From: Odontocerum albicorne
Lineage: Eukaryota > Arthropoda > Insecta > Trichoptera > Odontoceridae
Direction: 5' to 3'
Length of the DNA stretch: 64,000 nucleotides
Assembly: GCA_949825065.1 (NCBI GenBank)
Contig: OX463848.1
Location: forward strand, 30,323,549-30,387,548
Shown here: piece by piece, positions 58,901 to 64,000 of the stretch
How positions within the stretch are numbered: the first letter of the stretch is position 1
How the letters are laid out: every line of letters starts with the position of its first letter
Position numbers and translations under genes: made by a program
The notes under the pieces: model-generated
The model's input: only the letters and a program-made list of their open reading frames with translations
What the model was told of the DNA's origin: nothing
The model's database searches: none

Positions 58901-60771
58901 TCACATTTTTAATTGAATTTCCATATTTATTTTGCAGGAAGTGCTTGAGCAATCTACCACAACACTAGAAGAGTTGATTCCGTCAAACTCACAAGATCCG
59001 AAGGGTGTGATCAAGTATGAGAGTATGAGTGACTGTGATCTGCCTGACTCAACTGACGAGATGAAAAATTTGGAAAGTCGACAGGCTGCAGCGACTCTGT
59101 TGCAGATAAAAAACCATGACCCCAGTAAATTCACTGTGATAAAATCCGAAAGCGAACCCCAAATCATATTTAATAATGTCAGTGCTGCGGAAAATTTGCA
59201 CTGCAACCCTATTTTAGATATCCTCTTCGATAAGGCAGTGGCACAGCGGCTTAGTGAGGACGCTCACATCAAATCATCGCCAAAGTCACAATCCGACCAT
59301 TACTATTATGAATCTCAACAAAATGATAACTCAGGTACACAATTAGATCTTTCAGTAAGGAATGAGCCAGGTGGTTTAAACAAAATTCACCATGTTTTTG
59401 TATCGAAGAGATGTAGTACTGATGAAGCAGACAGTGAAAAGGAAATGGATTTGTCAACGGGTAAAAAGATAAAAATGGACATGGACTCCAGTTCACCCAC
59501 TGACAATGATGAATCTGAAGGTGACCGATATGAAGGGAACGGGAACAGTGTTCAGATTGATTTGAGGACGAGACCCCATATTGGGGGCGAGGAAGTTAAT
59601 AAGATAATGGAGTGCGGGGATTTATCTATCCCTTTTGATGAAGCCAGCCAAAGTAGCAGTGGCTCAGATCCTGAAAGATTGCAGATGGATATTGCGCAGG
59701 TTATTTTTTTAATTTTACCTCAATCTTGAATTCAATTTTATTTTCAATGATTATTGCTGTTGTTGGATTGCTTAAATGTGATTTAATATTTTTAAAGGTA
59801 TTTCTCGCATACATATTTGTGATCTATTGTATCAAGGGAATGTGTTCCGGTGTGAAATTTTTAATAGTTCTTTTAAAAATATGATAATAAAATTTTCATA
59901 TCAATTTAAAACTTTTTCAATTTTTTCTCTACCTACAAAATAATATATTTACAACATAGAAATAGATACAGTTGGATTTCGCTTCATTGAGTCAGATACA
60001 TCAGGACCAGACCAATTTGTTCCAATTAAGCCCAATAAATCGAAATTTTATGCAAAAAGCTAGACTTAGTTTAAAATAGATAAATTACCATTTATTGAAC
60101 AACACAAATATGTATTTAAATTAATTTACAAATATAATGTATGAAAAAAAAATCAAAATTTGTAATTTAATAACATACATATGTATACATAGGAGGGTAC
60201 ATGTCAATCTAACATGTTTTCTTTAACAATTATCTTGAATAAATTTATCGAATGAACCATGACGCGTTTTCTTTATACTCTGCAAGTGGACGAAATCAGC
60301 ACATATATCTAATACAGATATTGGACTCTCTTCATTGCCATGTTGCATAAAGTATCATCGTAATTCAGCAATAAATTTCCTGTCATCCTGGTTATGACAC
60401 CTGTGTCATCTACAATTATTGTCCTGATAAAGCACTAGTATGTCCCCAATAAACTTAAAAAATTCAGTTCATAATCACAATTTGTTTCTGTTTTTCATTA
60501 TTCACCCCAAATAAATGGCTCTCCCAATAAATAGATTTTCCAATAAACCAGAATCTACTGTGTATCAATCTATAAGCTTTAATCGCATGTTATTTTCACT
60601 TGTAGATATACATTTGATGTGAGTAGTTGTATTGCGTATTTGTATAATTTTCTTCCTATTTTTTACAGTTAGAGGATGAAAATGATGAAAATACAATATC
60701 AGCACCACCATCTCCTCGTGAAGAAGAAAATGAAAGAGGGTCCATTTGGCATGCTCTTCATCAGCAAAATG
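37807..60771 (+). CDS. ZAD-domain nuclear protein (exons 1-4, 3' partial)
   Basis: Joining 37807-37959, 40724-40876, 58938-59699 and 60669-60771 gives about 390 codons, all in phase with GT-AG junctions. Residues 9-90 form a ZAD, the arthropod zinc-finger-associated dimerisation domain: CRLC at 12-15, then SIFDGDKN, MTCLSLVVSRTDPLPHVVC and GSC at 64-66. ZAD proteins are typically C2H2 zinc-finger transcription factors, whose fingers would lie beyond this window. The middle is acidic and Ser-rich, with LDLSVR, MDLSTGK and IDLRTR, which resemble CtBP-docking DLS motifs, and IKYE and IKSE, which fit SUMO sites. The start is the first ATG after an AT-rich leader and sits properly before the ZAD. 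I cannot name the orthologue. Intron 2 is 18 kb and contains an antisense LRR gene. Confidence 0.88.
37965..40720. other. ZAD gene intron 1, no gene seen
   Basis: Very AT-rich, about 2.7 kb, with no recognised element ends or coding segments. Confidence 0.45.
40724..40876 (+). CDS. ZAD gene exon 2
   Basis: This encodes VSRTDPLPHVVCGSCVEKLD and FFTFRDLSHKSEKVLEQFLA, the second zinc-ligand pair and the C-terminal helix of the ZAD. Acceptor ctgcag, donor gtctgt, phase 0 both sides. Confidence 0.92.
41156..41400 (+). pseudogene. LINE ORF2 C-terminal fragment
   Basis: Frameshifted pieces read TEIKMLRWAN, GCFKVMPNRENF, a YDHMMRREDDHMVKSTVKMD block and RVRKKPP. This pattern (MLRW, then KVxP, then MRREDD) is a common LINE tail in insects. 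Confidence 0.6.
41655..41715 (+). repeat. tRNA-derived SINE head, family 3
   Basis: CCTCCATGACCCAATTGGTA with CCCGGGGATTGC downstream parallels the head at 21131. Confidence 0.45.
41840..42130 (-). pseudogene. LINE ORF2 C-terminal fragment
   Basis: The minus strand reads, across frames, a LTWIGHIQ block, RLPK, VSVEQAQTTL, then LDVEHWEVATQD-like and HDWKS remnants. This matches the usual C-terminus of a LINE reverse transcriptase, but is strongly decayed. Confidence 0.5.
42886..43519 (-). mobile_element. Penelope-like element 3' end with GIY-YIG domain
   Basis: The minus strand reads SHIKPAFYTNFNFWKLLFNG and then the GIY-YIG nuclease core GVYKLLFADCDNFYIGKTGR and RFREHK. After a frameshift it continues with FLHISSNGNKL, RLEALEISKSVHRSEHL and the terminal noncoding tail. 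This is the C-terminal endonuclease of Penelope-like retroelements; the RT domain is missing. Confidence 0.85.
43510..43870 (+). mobile_element. Second Penelope-like 3' end, inverted to the first
   Basis: The plus strand repeats the last part of the neighbouring copy head-to-head: SEMANHCHRENHTFFIDGAK, RLEALEISKSVHRSEHL, then the tail GTGGAATAAACAGTGTTTGA. It lacks the nuclease core and about 50 bp before the tail. Confidence 0.85.
43910..44186 (-). CDS. LRR gene last exon (C-cap end, membrane helix, tail)
   Basis: This encodes CMTPLKFSGIRLGELNPETM, a possible N-glycosylation site (NIT), the helix VFVALAFVTAVVVIGLCIGC, then YIRNKFKKIVDLP and a stop at 43910-43912, just beyond the Penelope-like copy. 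Confidence 0.93.
43910..51769 (-). CDS. Leucine-rich-repeat type I membrane protein (7 exons, start exon missing)
   Basis: In transcription order the exons are 51769-51580, 49511-49329, 48486-48263, 46702-46504, 45727-45549, 45439-45270 and 44186-43910. They join in phase to 473 codons plus TAA. The protein has a hydrophobic signal peptide (KILFLLFLLTSLCYA), a Cys-rich LRR N-cap (WCSVCKC), and about 10 LRRs such as LEVLNLGSNQIHSLGRKTF, LDLSYTGIKHLP and LRKLNLSGNKFTTVP. An LRR C-cap (NPWNCDC, with later Cys in RCM and MCT) follows, then one membrane helix (about residues 430-453) and a 20-residue basic tail. It is probably a cell-surface receptor or adhesion protein; the ligand is unknown. It lies wholly within intron 2 of the ZAD gene, on the opposite strand. 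No ATG precedes the signal peptide in frame, so a short upstream exon beyond 51769 is expected. Confidence 0.93.
45270..45439 (-). CDS. LRR gene exon (last LRR and C-cap)
   Basis: This encodes LNLRGNNLESLPEDLVPWNK and LESNPWNCDCKMAMNIAKNG. NPWNCDC is the classic start of an LRR C-terminal cap. Phase 0 in, phase 2 out. Confidence 0.95.
45549..45727 (-). CDS. LRR gene exon
   Basis: This encodes LWRLEFLEIGTMDSLKSVKS and LKRLHLCHNPNLQEINHDAF, two repeats. Phase 1 in, phase 0 out. Confidence 0.93.
45800..46400. other. LRR gene intron, nothing recognised
   Basis: AT-rich, with no element ends or coding segments seen apart from the flanking exons. Confidence 0.4.
46504..46702 (-). CDS. LRR gene exon
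   Basis: This encodes DLDLSYTGIKHLPESIMKNT, LRKLNLSGNKFTTVPESIG and LQSLKINNNKIEELNENSF, three near-canonical LRRs. Phase 0 in, phase 1 out. Confidence 0.95.
46966..47185 (-). pseudogene. LINE fragment, 3' part, split by a solo LTR
   Basis: The minus strand reads ERKEWNEIGEILTEGKAKSI, then HKRAFMASLMDVKEARAMCM, the tail of the LINE whose upstream part is at 47987-48230. Confidence 0.75.
47186..47986 (+). repeat. Solo LTR, copy 3 (TSD attac)
   Basis: This 801-bp unit starts TGTACCAGACAGGTACAAAG and ends GTCCGATACA, with attac at 47181-47185 and 47987-47991. It is related throughout to the copy at 22121-22904 and is inserted in a minus-strand LINE inside an intron of the LRR gene. Confidence 0.9.
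47987..48230 (-). pseudogene. LINE fragment, 5' part, split by a solo LTR
   Basis: The minus strand reads IEMNVISKIMKGILRWFGHI, ERISCERLTKPIYRSTLN, then reaches the LTR target site. GxLRWFGHIER and RLTK are typical LINE C-terminal motifs. Confidence 0.78.
48263..48486 (-). CDS. LRR gene exon
   Basis: This encodes DTVRADVFRGPYNNSFYEP, LEVLNLGSNQIHSLGRKTF and LRSLSLYNNPLDVLDSVTVL, with two to three repeats. Phase 1 in, phase 0 out. Confidence 0.94.
48869..49262 (+). repeat. tRNA-headed SINE, family 1, copy b
   Basis: The head contains TGTGGTCTAACGATTAGCA (A-box) and CCAGGTTTGATTC (B-box). The body matches the minus-strand copy at 36325-36722 over about 300 bp at roughly 70% identity by eye. 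It lies in an LRR-gene intron in antisense orientation to that gene. Confidence 0.75.
49329..49511 (-). CDS. LRR gene exon
   Basis: This encodes DKTLTISINDNQIKKLMPLA, EIKCKRIHISLENNGLENIQ and NIYYLNLASNNLLG. Phase 1 at both ends. Confidence 0.93.
50030..51297 (-). mobile_element. Mariner with TTGGGTGTACAAATTAG end, inactive
   Basis: TTGGGTGTACAAATTAGTTT on the left and TTGTGAGTACACATTAGTTC inverse on the right are flanked by TA (50028-50029, 51298-51299). It lies in the first known intron of the LRR gene. Confidence 0.88.
50107..51123 (-). pseudogene. Mariner transposase with altered catalytic residue
   Basis: The N-terminus (MSNFVLTKQHLREVLIFCFN, SAAEAHRMLVEV) is separated by frameshifts from an open C-terminal 213 codons. 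There the usual TGDEKW is TGNEKW, so the first catalytic Asp is Asn. HDNARPHVA and APSDYWLF keep the second and third Asp. It ends VVASDGQYFN. Confidence 0.9.
51580..51769 (-). CDS. LRR gene first visible exon (signal peptide and N-cap)
   Basis: After the acceptor attttcag it encodes KILFLLFLLTSLCYASNTSD, TNWCSVCKCKSIDNMLTLDC and FPTSWPEEFLKEDHLE. An in-frame TAA lies just upstream with no ATG between, so translation must start in an earlier exon. Phase 1 out. Confidence 0.9.
51800..52530. other. ZAD intron 2, no gene seen
   Basis: The missing first exon and promoter of the LRR gene could lie here or further right. No convincing ATG-plus-donor was picked out. Confidence 0.35.
52536..52657. 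repeat. Three 40-bp tandem repeats
   Basis: The unit starts AGGTTTTTGTTTCTTTTTAA and ends CATGTACACC. Copies begin at 52536, 52576 and 52616 and differ at only two or three bases. Confidence 0.92.
52926..53110 (-). repeat. tRNA-derived SINE, family 2, copy b
   Basis: The minus strand reads AGCCCGGTGGTAAGACGCTT (A-box), then GCGGATTTGATCCCCGCAGG (B-box in a T-arm-like stem) and a body shared with 4130-4286. Confidence 0.6.
53481..53595. repeat. 57-bp tandem duplication
   Basis: TTCATTAGATTCAACAAAAA and following bases to CAGTATTCG at 53481-53537 are repeated at 53538-53595 with two mismatches. Confidence 0.88.
53715..54340 (+). pseudogene. LINE ORF2 C-terminal region, decayed
   Basis: Across frames: IEQRVAKGNKVNGILKYIYS, a block from NNRRLEKG, then an ENELP-like remnant of the FGHIER region and ERMG-type tail ending near CCTACCCCAAAAGAAACATG (54307-54326). 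The order parallels the fragment at 32520-33015. Confidence 0.6.
54345..55180. other. ZAD intron 2, no gene seen
   Basis: A TGTATGTATGTTTATAAT repeat lies near 54345-54380. At 54865-54910 CAGTAATCCCTTCATTTAAG resembles a lone pogo-type end. Confidence 0.35.
55189..56476 (-). mobile_element. Structurally intact mariner
   Basis: Inverted ends TTAGGTGTACAAATAAG and TTGGGTGTACAAATAAG (inverse) are flanked by TA at 55187-55188 and 56477-56478. Its 1,288-bp length and single open transposase match a complete mariner. Confidence 0.95.
55265..56302 (-). CDS. Mariner transposase, full-length open frame
   Basis: Mariner transposases cut and paste their element at TA sites. I place the start at MSSFEPNKRHLRELLIYFFN (56302), giving 345 residues, the normal family length; an upstream in-frame ATG (56314) adds four. 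The helix-turn-helix regions lie at about residues 1-110 (SAAEAHRLLVEAYGE, CREWFQKFK; later TLGVTQQAISHRLKSLG). The catalytic triad is D,D34[21 protein letters not shown] and, 34 residues later, the Asp of APSDFHLF. WVPYELT and YSPDIAPSD are intact family motifs. It ends VVASDGQYFE. There are no stops or frameshifts, so it may encode an active enzyme or a recently inserted copy. Confidence 0.95.
   Translation of the reverse strand: MSSFEPNKRHLRELLIYFFNLKKSAAEAHRLLVEAYGEAALSERSCREWFQKFKNGEFDIEDKERSGRPKVYEDAELEVLLDQHSCQTQEELALTLGVTQQAISHRLKSLGMIQKQGNWVPYELTPRNVERRFSTCEMLLARHKRKGFLHRIVTGDEKWIHYDNPKRKKSLGTPGHASTSTAKPNIHGKKLLLCIWWDQLGVVYYELLKPNETIAGAVYRAQLMRLSRALEEKRAHCYSRHDKIILLHDNARPHVAAPVKTYLETLNWEVLPHPPYSPDIAPSDFHLFRSMTHGLSEQHFTSYEDTKNWVDSWIASKDESFFRRGIRMLPERWEKVVASDGQYFE
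56479..57194. mobile_element. Palindromic pair of mariner 3' ends
   Basis: Two inverted copies of the last roughly 325 bp of the mariner family at 61611-62941 lie head-to-head: left arm 56479-56802 (minus), right arm 56850-57172 (plus), separated by 47 bp that extend the right copy. Both encode FKWDVLNHPAHSPDL, PSDYYLF, LHMGGKRFSTDEEVKEEVEK and NYFEEGIKKLYP. The right copy keeps the full end (CTGGATATGCCTCG before TA). The left copy lacks its last bases and directly abuts the intact mariner. Confidence 0.9.
57200..57290. repeat. Possible pogo-like 3' end
   Basis: AATCAAAGGTCGAATAGTCG followed by GGGAACTCGATTGTA resembles the right end of a pogo/Tigger element next to TA. No left end was found. 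Confidence 0.3.
57780..58520 (+). pseudogene. LINE ORF2 C-terminal region, decayed
   Basis: Pieces include YIFSVLVYGIEA (near 58097-58130), then, after an AT-rich insert (about 58135-58265) ending in TAAATAAATAAATAA, LEYFGHI-like, GEKYDILQTDMHGKIQGK, ISWLKNL and ASRVKMIADL. The insert may be the tail of another retroelement. Confidence 0.65.
58938..59699 (+). CDS. ZAD gene exon 3 (acidic linker)
   Basis: This 254-codon exon encodes EVLEQSTTTLEELIPSNSQD, IKYES, IKSES, LDLSVRNEPGG, EMDLSTGKKIKMDMDSSS and SFDEASQ-like Ser-rich sequence ending QMDIAQ. It is low in hydrophobic content and likely disordered. Phase 0 at both ends. Confidence 0.88.
59967..60557. mobile_element. Possible degenerate pogo-like element
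   Basis: CAGTTGGATTTCGCTTCATT on the left is loosely inverted at the right as CAGTAGATTCTGGTTTATTG. Subterminal CCAATAAAT repeats support it. It lies in the ZAD intron between exons 3 and 4. Confidence 0.35.
60669..60771 (+). CDS. ZAD gene exon 4
   Basis: This encodes LEDENDENTISAPPSPREEE and NERGSIWHALHQQN, ending in phase 1. The next exon is beyond the window. A second possible donor lies 9 bp downstream (gtaatac). Confidence 0.8.
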
Positions 60772-61112
60772 GTAAATATGGTAATACAGTAGTTTCTCAA
60801 TTTGTGTGAGTATAGTAAAAGTCTGTTAATTAGATGATAATTCATATTTTTCAACATTTTCGAGGTCCTGAAATCAATTTTTCGTAATAAATTTTATGGC
60901 AAAAAAAAAACCTTTTATTATTAAATACTTTTATGGCAAAAAAAAACCTTTTTTTAAAGTATTTAATTCTAGTAATTCAAAATTAACCACACAAATCACC
61001 GATCTGCGTAGTATTCGGTTCTCTGCAGTGGTACGTATTACGGCAGTGAAGTATGTCTCGCGCCGGTGAATGGTATATTCCCCGGGGCTCCCCGTAAAAT
61101 GTTCTTTTCATA

Positions 61113-61610
61113 GATCAGGTCTGTAAATATGAAACTGGATTTTTTTTTATAGAAAATACACATTTATTGTATGAAAATGGTAAAAGATATTTTATTCAAA
61201 GTATTTCCCATCGCTAGCCACACATTTTTCCCATCTCTCTAGCAATTTGTGGATGCCACGCCAAAAAAACTGATGCTTTTTTGAGGCAAACCAATCATCG
61301 AGCCATTTTCGTAAGAAGTGAAGCGCTGCTCAGCAAGTGCGTGTCCCATCGATGCAAATAAGTAGTAATCGGATGGAGCCAAGTCTGGTGAGTAAGCCAC
61401 ATGCGACAGTATTTGCCAACTAAACGCCTCAATCGTTTCTTTGACCGGTTTTGCAGTGTGCGATGGTGCATTATCATGAAGCAAAATCACTTTGTGTTGC
61501 CTCTTTTGATATTCTGGTCGTTTTTCACGCAATGCTTGGTTCAAATCCATCATTTGTTGTCGGTAGCGTTCAGTATTAACGGTTTCGCCTGGTTGTAGCA
61601 GCTCATAATA
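61113..61610 (-). mobile_element. Host mariner, 3' half (CCAGGTCTGTAAATAT family)
   Basis: The end GATCAGGTCTGTAAATATGA follows TA at 61111-61112. The minus-strand transposase C-terminus reads [49 protein letters not shown]. It is interrupted at TA 61609-61610 by the mariner 61611-62941; the upstream part resumes at 62942. Confidence 0.85.
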
Positions 61611-62941
61611 CGAGGTGTATCCAGAAAGTAAGTGTACTGAGGCTCTCACTACCGGATGGATTTTATTTTCGACATGTTGGCTACACTTCCGTGTAGCCTG
61701 ACCCTTCCCCTCCGCAACGAGACCGGTTCGAGGTCAGTACGTTGAGAAGTGTCGACGCGACAACACGTTTCGTGAAAAATGTCTCCAATCTCCCGCCAAG
61801 TGCGAAATACGCGGCGTCATCCGTTATCTCGTTTCGAAGGGAAAACCTCCGGTTGAGGTTTATAATGAGGGGAAAACTGCATATGGTGATAAAGCTATGA
61901 ATCGTACGAGTGTGTACAAGTGGTGTCGCGAGTTTAAAAATGGTCGTACGTCTGTCCATGATGATTAGAGGAGCGGAAGACCTTCAATTGTGACTGACGA
62001 AATTGTGGAAAAAATCGAAAATGCGCTCCGTGACGATCGCAGATTGACTGTGGATGAACTTTCTGCGATGTTTCCGCAAATCTCCAGATCTCGACTACAC
62101 GAAACCATCACAGAAATCCTCGGATATCGGAAACTGTCCACGAGGTGGGTCCCAAAACAGCTGACAGACCAACGCAAGTTGAATCGAGTGGAGGCCGGGG
62201 CAAGAGTTTTTGAGGCGCTGCAAACTCCATGGAGATGAATTTCTCCGCTCCATCGTTACTGGAGATGAAACTTGGGTTGCACACTACATGCCTGAAACCA
62301 AAAGGCAGTCTCAACAGTGGCGTCACACCTCTTCACCCTCCGCCAAAAAGTTCAAAACCACAATTTCAGCCAAGAAAATCATGGCATCCGTGTTTTGGGA
62401 CTGTCGAGGCATAATTTTAATCGAATATATGCCTCAAGGGGAGACCATCAACTCTGCAAGATACTGTGAGACCCTAAAAAAATTGCGGAGGGCGATTCAG
62501 AACAAGAGGAGAGGCATGCTGACAAAGGGAGTCTGCCTGCTGCACGACAATGCCAGACCACACACGGCCAACGCCACGAAAGAACTGCTCACCTCGTTTA
62601 AATGGGATGTCCTGAACCATCCCGCGCATTCCCCTGACCTAGCACCTTCAGATTACTATCTCTTTACCTCCCTGAAGCTGCACATGGGTGGAAAAAGGTT
62701 TTCAACCGACGAGGAGGTAAAGGAGGAGGTGGAGAAGTGGACGGAGGGGTTGGCGGGAAACTACTTCGAGGAAGGCATCAAAAAGTTGATACCCCGCTTC
62801 ACCACCTGCATTGAGAGGAATGGCGACTATGTCGAAAAATAGCTTACATATGTACTACGGTAACCACGTAATTTTTTTGTTTAAATAAAAAAAATTGTAA
62901 CCTACAAAAATTCAGTACACTTACTTTCTGGATATGCCTCG
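61611..62941 (+). mobile_element. Mariner inserted into a mariner
   Basis: Inverted ends CGAGGTGTATCCAGAAAGTA and CGAGGCATATCCAGAAAGTA (inverse) are flanked by the duplicated TA (61609-61610, 62942-62943). It is full length (1,331 bp). Confidence 0.93.
61800..62842 (+). pseudogene. Transposase of the inserted mariner, nearly open
   Basis: It reads KCEIRGVIRYLVSKGKPPVE, WCREFKNGRTSVHDD, a TAG at 61966-61968, then SGRPSIVTDEIVEKIENALR and GYRKLSTRWVPKQLTDQRKL. A frameshift near 62200 precedes TGDETWVAHY, HDNARPHTA and APSDYYLF (D,D34D intact) and the end ERNGDYVEK. Only two lesions separate it from an open frame. Confidence 0.9.
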
Positions 62942-63070
62942 TAGATAACACTTCCGATCCCACCAAACACAGAGCATTGTCTTCCGTCCATAGAGATTTA
63001 GCCTTGCAGTCGATGTCGCTGGTTTGCTTGGAGTTACCCATGATCTTTTACGCTTAGGATTCTCGAAATA
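62942..63070 (-). pseudogene. Host mariner, central fragment
   Basis: The minus strand reads YFENPKRKRSWVTPSKPATS, TARLNLYGRKTMLCVWWDRK and joins, across the insertion, to YYELLQPGE with a one-base frame difference. At TA 63069-63070 it is cut by a second mariner. Confidence 0.85.
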
Positions 63071-63640
63071 CGAGGTCATCATCCAGAAACTAAGGTTACA
63101 AGGGCTCCTGAGGCCGGGGAAATTTTTTTGTTTCAAAGTTGGTGCACCTGGCGTGTAGGGGGGAACCTAACGGTCAGTTTGTTTGGTCCCGCGTGTTTGC
63201 CGGCCATTTTGTTCAGTCACAGTAAATTCTTCCGATGGGGAGGTCGTCGCGGGCTCCCGCCACCTCGCCCGTGCGAGACTCGCGCGGTCATCCGTTTTTT
63301 GACTATGCAGAGCAATACTGCCGCGAATATCCACCGGAAGCTCGTGGAAGTTTATGGTAGTGATGTGATGAGTCGACAACATGTCACGAAGTGGGTTAGG
63401 TTGTTCAGAGAAGGCCGTACTGATACGACGAGGCAAGGCAGTGATTTCTGACGAGTTTATGCAAAAAATTGAAGAACAAGTGCGAAATGACCGCCGTGTG
63501 ACGCTTGACGACCTTCACGAAGAATTTCCTGACATTTCTCGAAGTCTCCTTGGTAATATTGTGTCGGAAAAACTTGGTTACAAAAAGTTGTGTGCGAGAT
63601 GGGTATCCAGAATGCTCACACTGGAGCACCGTTTCTAAAC
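63071..63640 (+). mobile_element. Second mariner inserted in the host mariner, truncated
   Basis: The end CGAGGTCATCATCCAGAAAC follows TA. The plus strand encodes RAVIRFLTMQSNTAANIHRK, LVEVYGSDVMSRQHVTKWVR and, after a frameshift, DEFMQKIEEQVRNDRRVTLD and LGYKKLCARWVSRML. Homology stops near 63635, before any catalytic motif. Confidence 0.82.
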
Positions 63641-64000
63641 TTGAAAGATTTTTTTATAATTATTTTAAAAATAAATACATACCAGTCATACTAGCAGTTC
63701 GCGAATAAACGTAATAAATAAATGTGACATGACAGCTAATGTTGGTGTTGCCAAGCTATAATTGTTTTAGTTCCAATTTTATTAATTTCTACTCTTTCTT
63801 GATAGACTGTATGCATTTTTAAGTTTTTTTTATTTCACCTTTAATAATTTCACAACTGTGAATATTAATTTGTTAAAAAATTTTAATCGTAGATTTTAAT
63901 ATGGTGTGCGACCAAATTAAAACCAGTGACATCCTCATATTTATATTCTGTGTGAAAATAACACTTATTGTCACTAAGTTGATTTTGACATGGTTACTTG
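63641..64000. other. ZAD gene intron 4, no gene seen
   Basis: AT-rich; the rest of the host mariner is not visible here, nor is the next ZAD exon. Confidence 0.4.

Overview
The window is animal nuclear DNA, most likely from an insect. It is AT-rich, its genes are split by GT-AG introns of 0.1 to 18 kb, and it is crowded with mariner, pogo/Tigger, piggyBac, Penelope-like, non-LTR and tRNA-derived SINE copies. I see no bacterial features. A hemipteran is my guess from the mix of elements, but the sequence does not prove it.

Three host genes are visible. (1) 4478-28385, + strand: the last 14 coding exons of a CLC-7-type lysosomal 2Cl-/H+ exchanger. These 753 codons join in frame from helix B to the stop; only the N-terminal tail is missing. 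(2) 37807 to beyond 60771, + strand: the first four coding exons of a ZAD zinc-finger-associated-domain protein, running off the window. Its second intron is 18 kb long. (3) 43910-51769, - strand, lying entirely inside that intron: a leucine-rich-repeat type I membrane protein of 473 codons in seven exons, lacking only its initiator-Met exon.

Most of the rest is mobile-element debris, all of it outside the coding exons. Region by region: 1-3000 LINE fragment and a TIR transposon split by a solo LTR; 4.1-28 kb CLC-7 introns holding a SINE, mariner derivatives, LINE tails, a Tigger copy, a Penelope-like fragment, a second solo LTR, a piggyBac and a pogo-like element with a 299-bp near-perfect inverted repeat; 29-37 kb intergenic mariner, LINE, MITE and SINE copies; 38-59 kb intron 2 of the ZAD gene with the nested LRR gene, an inverted Penelope-like pair, a third solo LTR split into a LINE, more SINEs, an apparently intact mariner (55189-56476) and a palindromic mariner fragment; 61-63.6 kb a stack of mariners inserted into a mariner.

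The three host genes have no evident shared pathway. The CLC exchanger acts in late endosomes and lysosomes, the ZAD protein is a probable nuclear transcription factor, and the LRR protein is probably at the cell surface. The most notable structures are the antisense gene-in-intron arrangement, several nested insertions with readable target-site duplications, inverted-duplicated element ends, and a two-copy tRNA-headed SINE family of about 400 bp.
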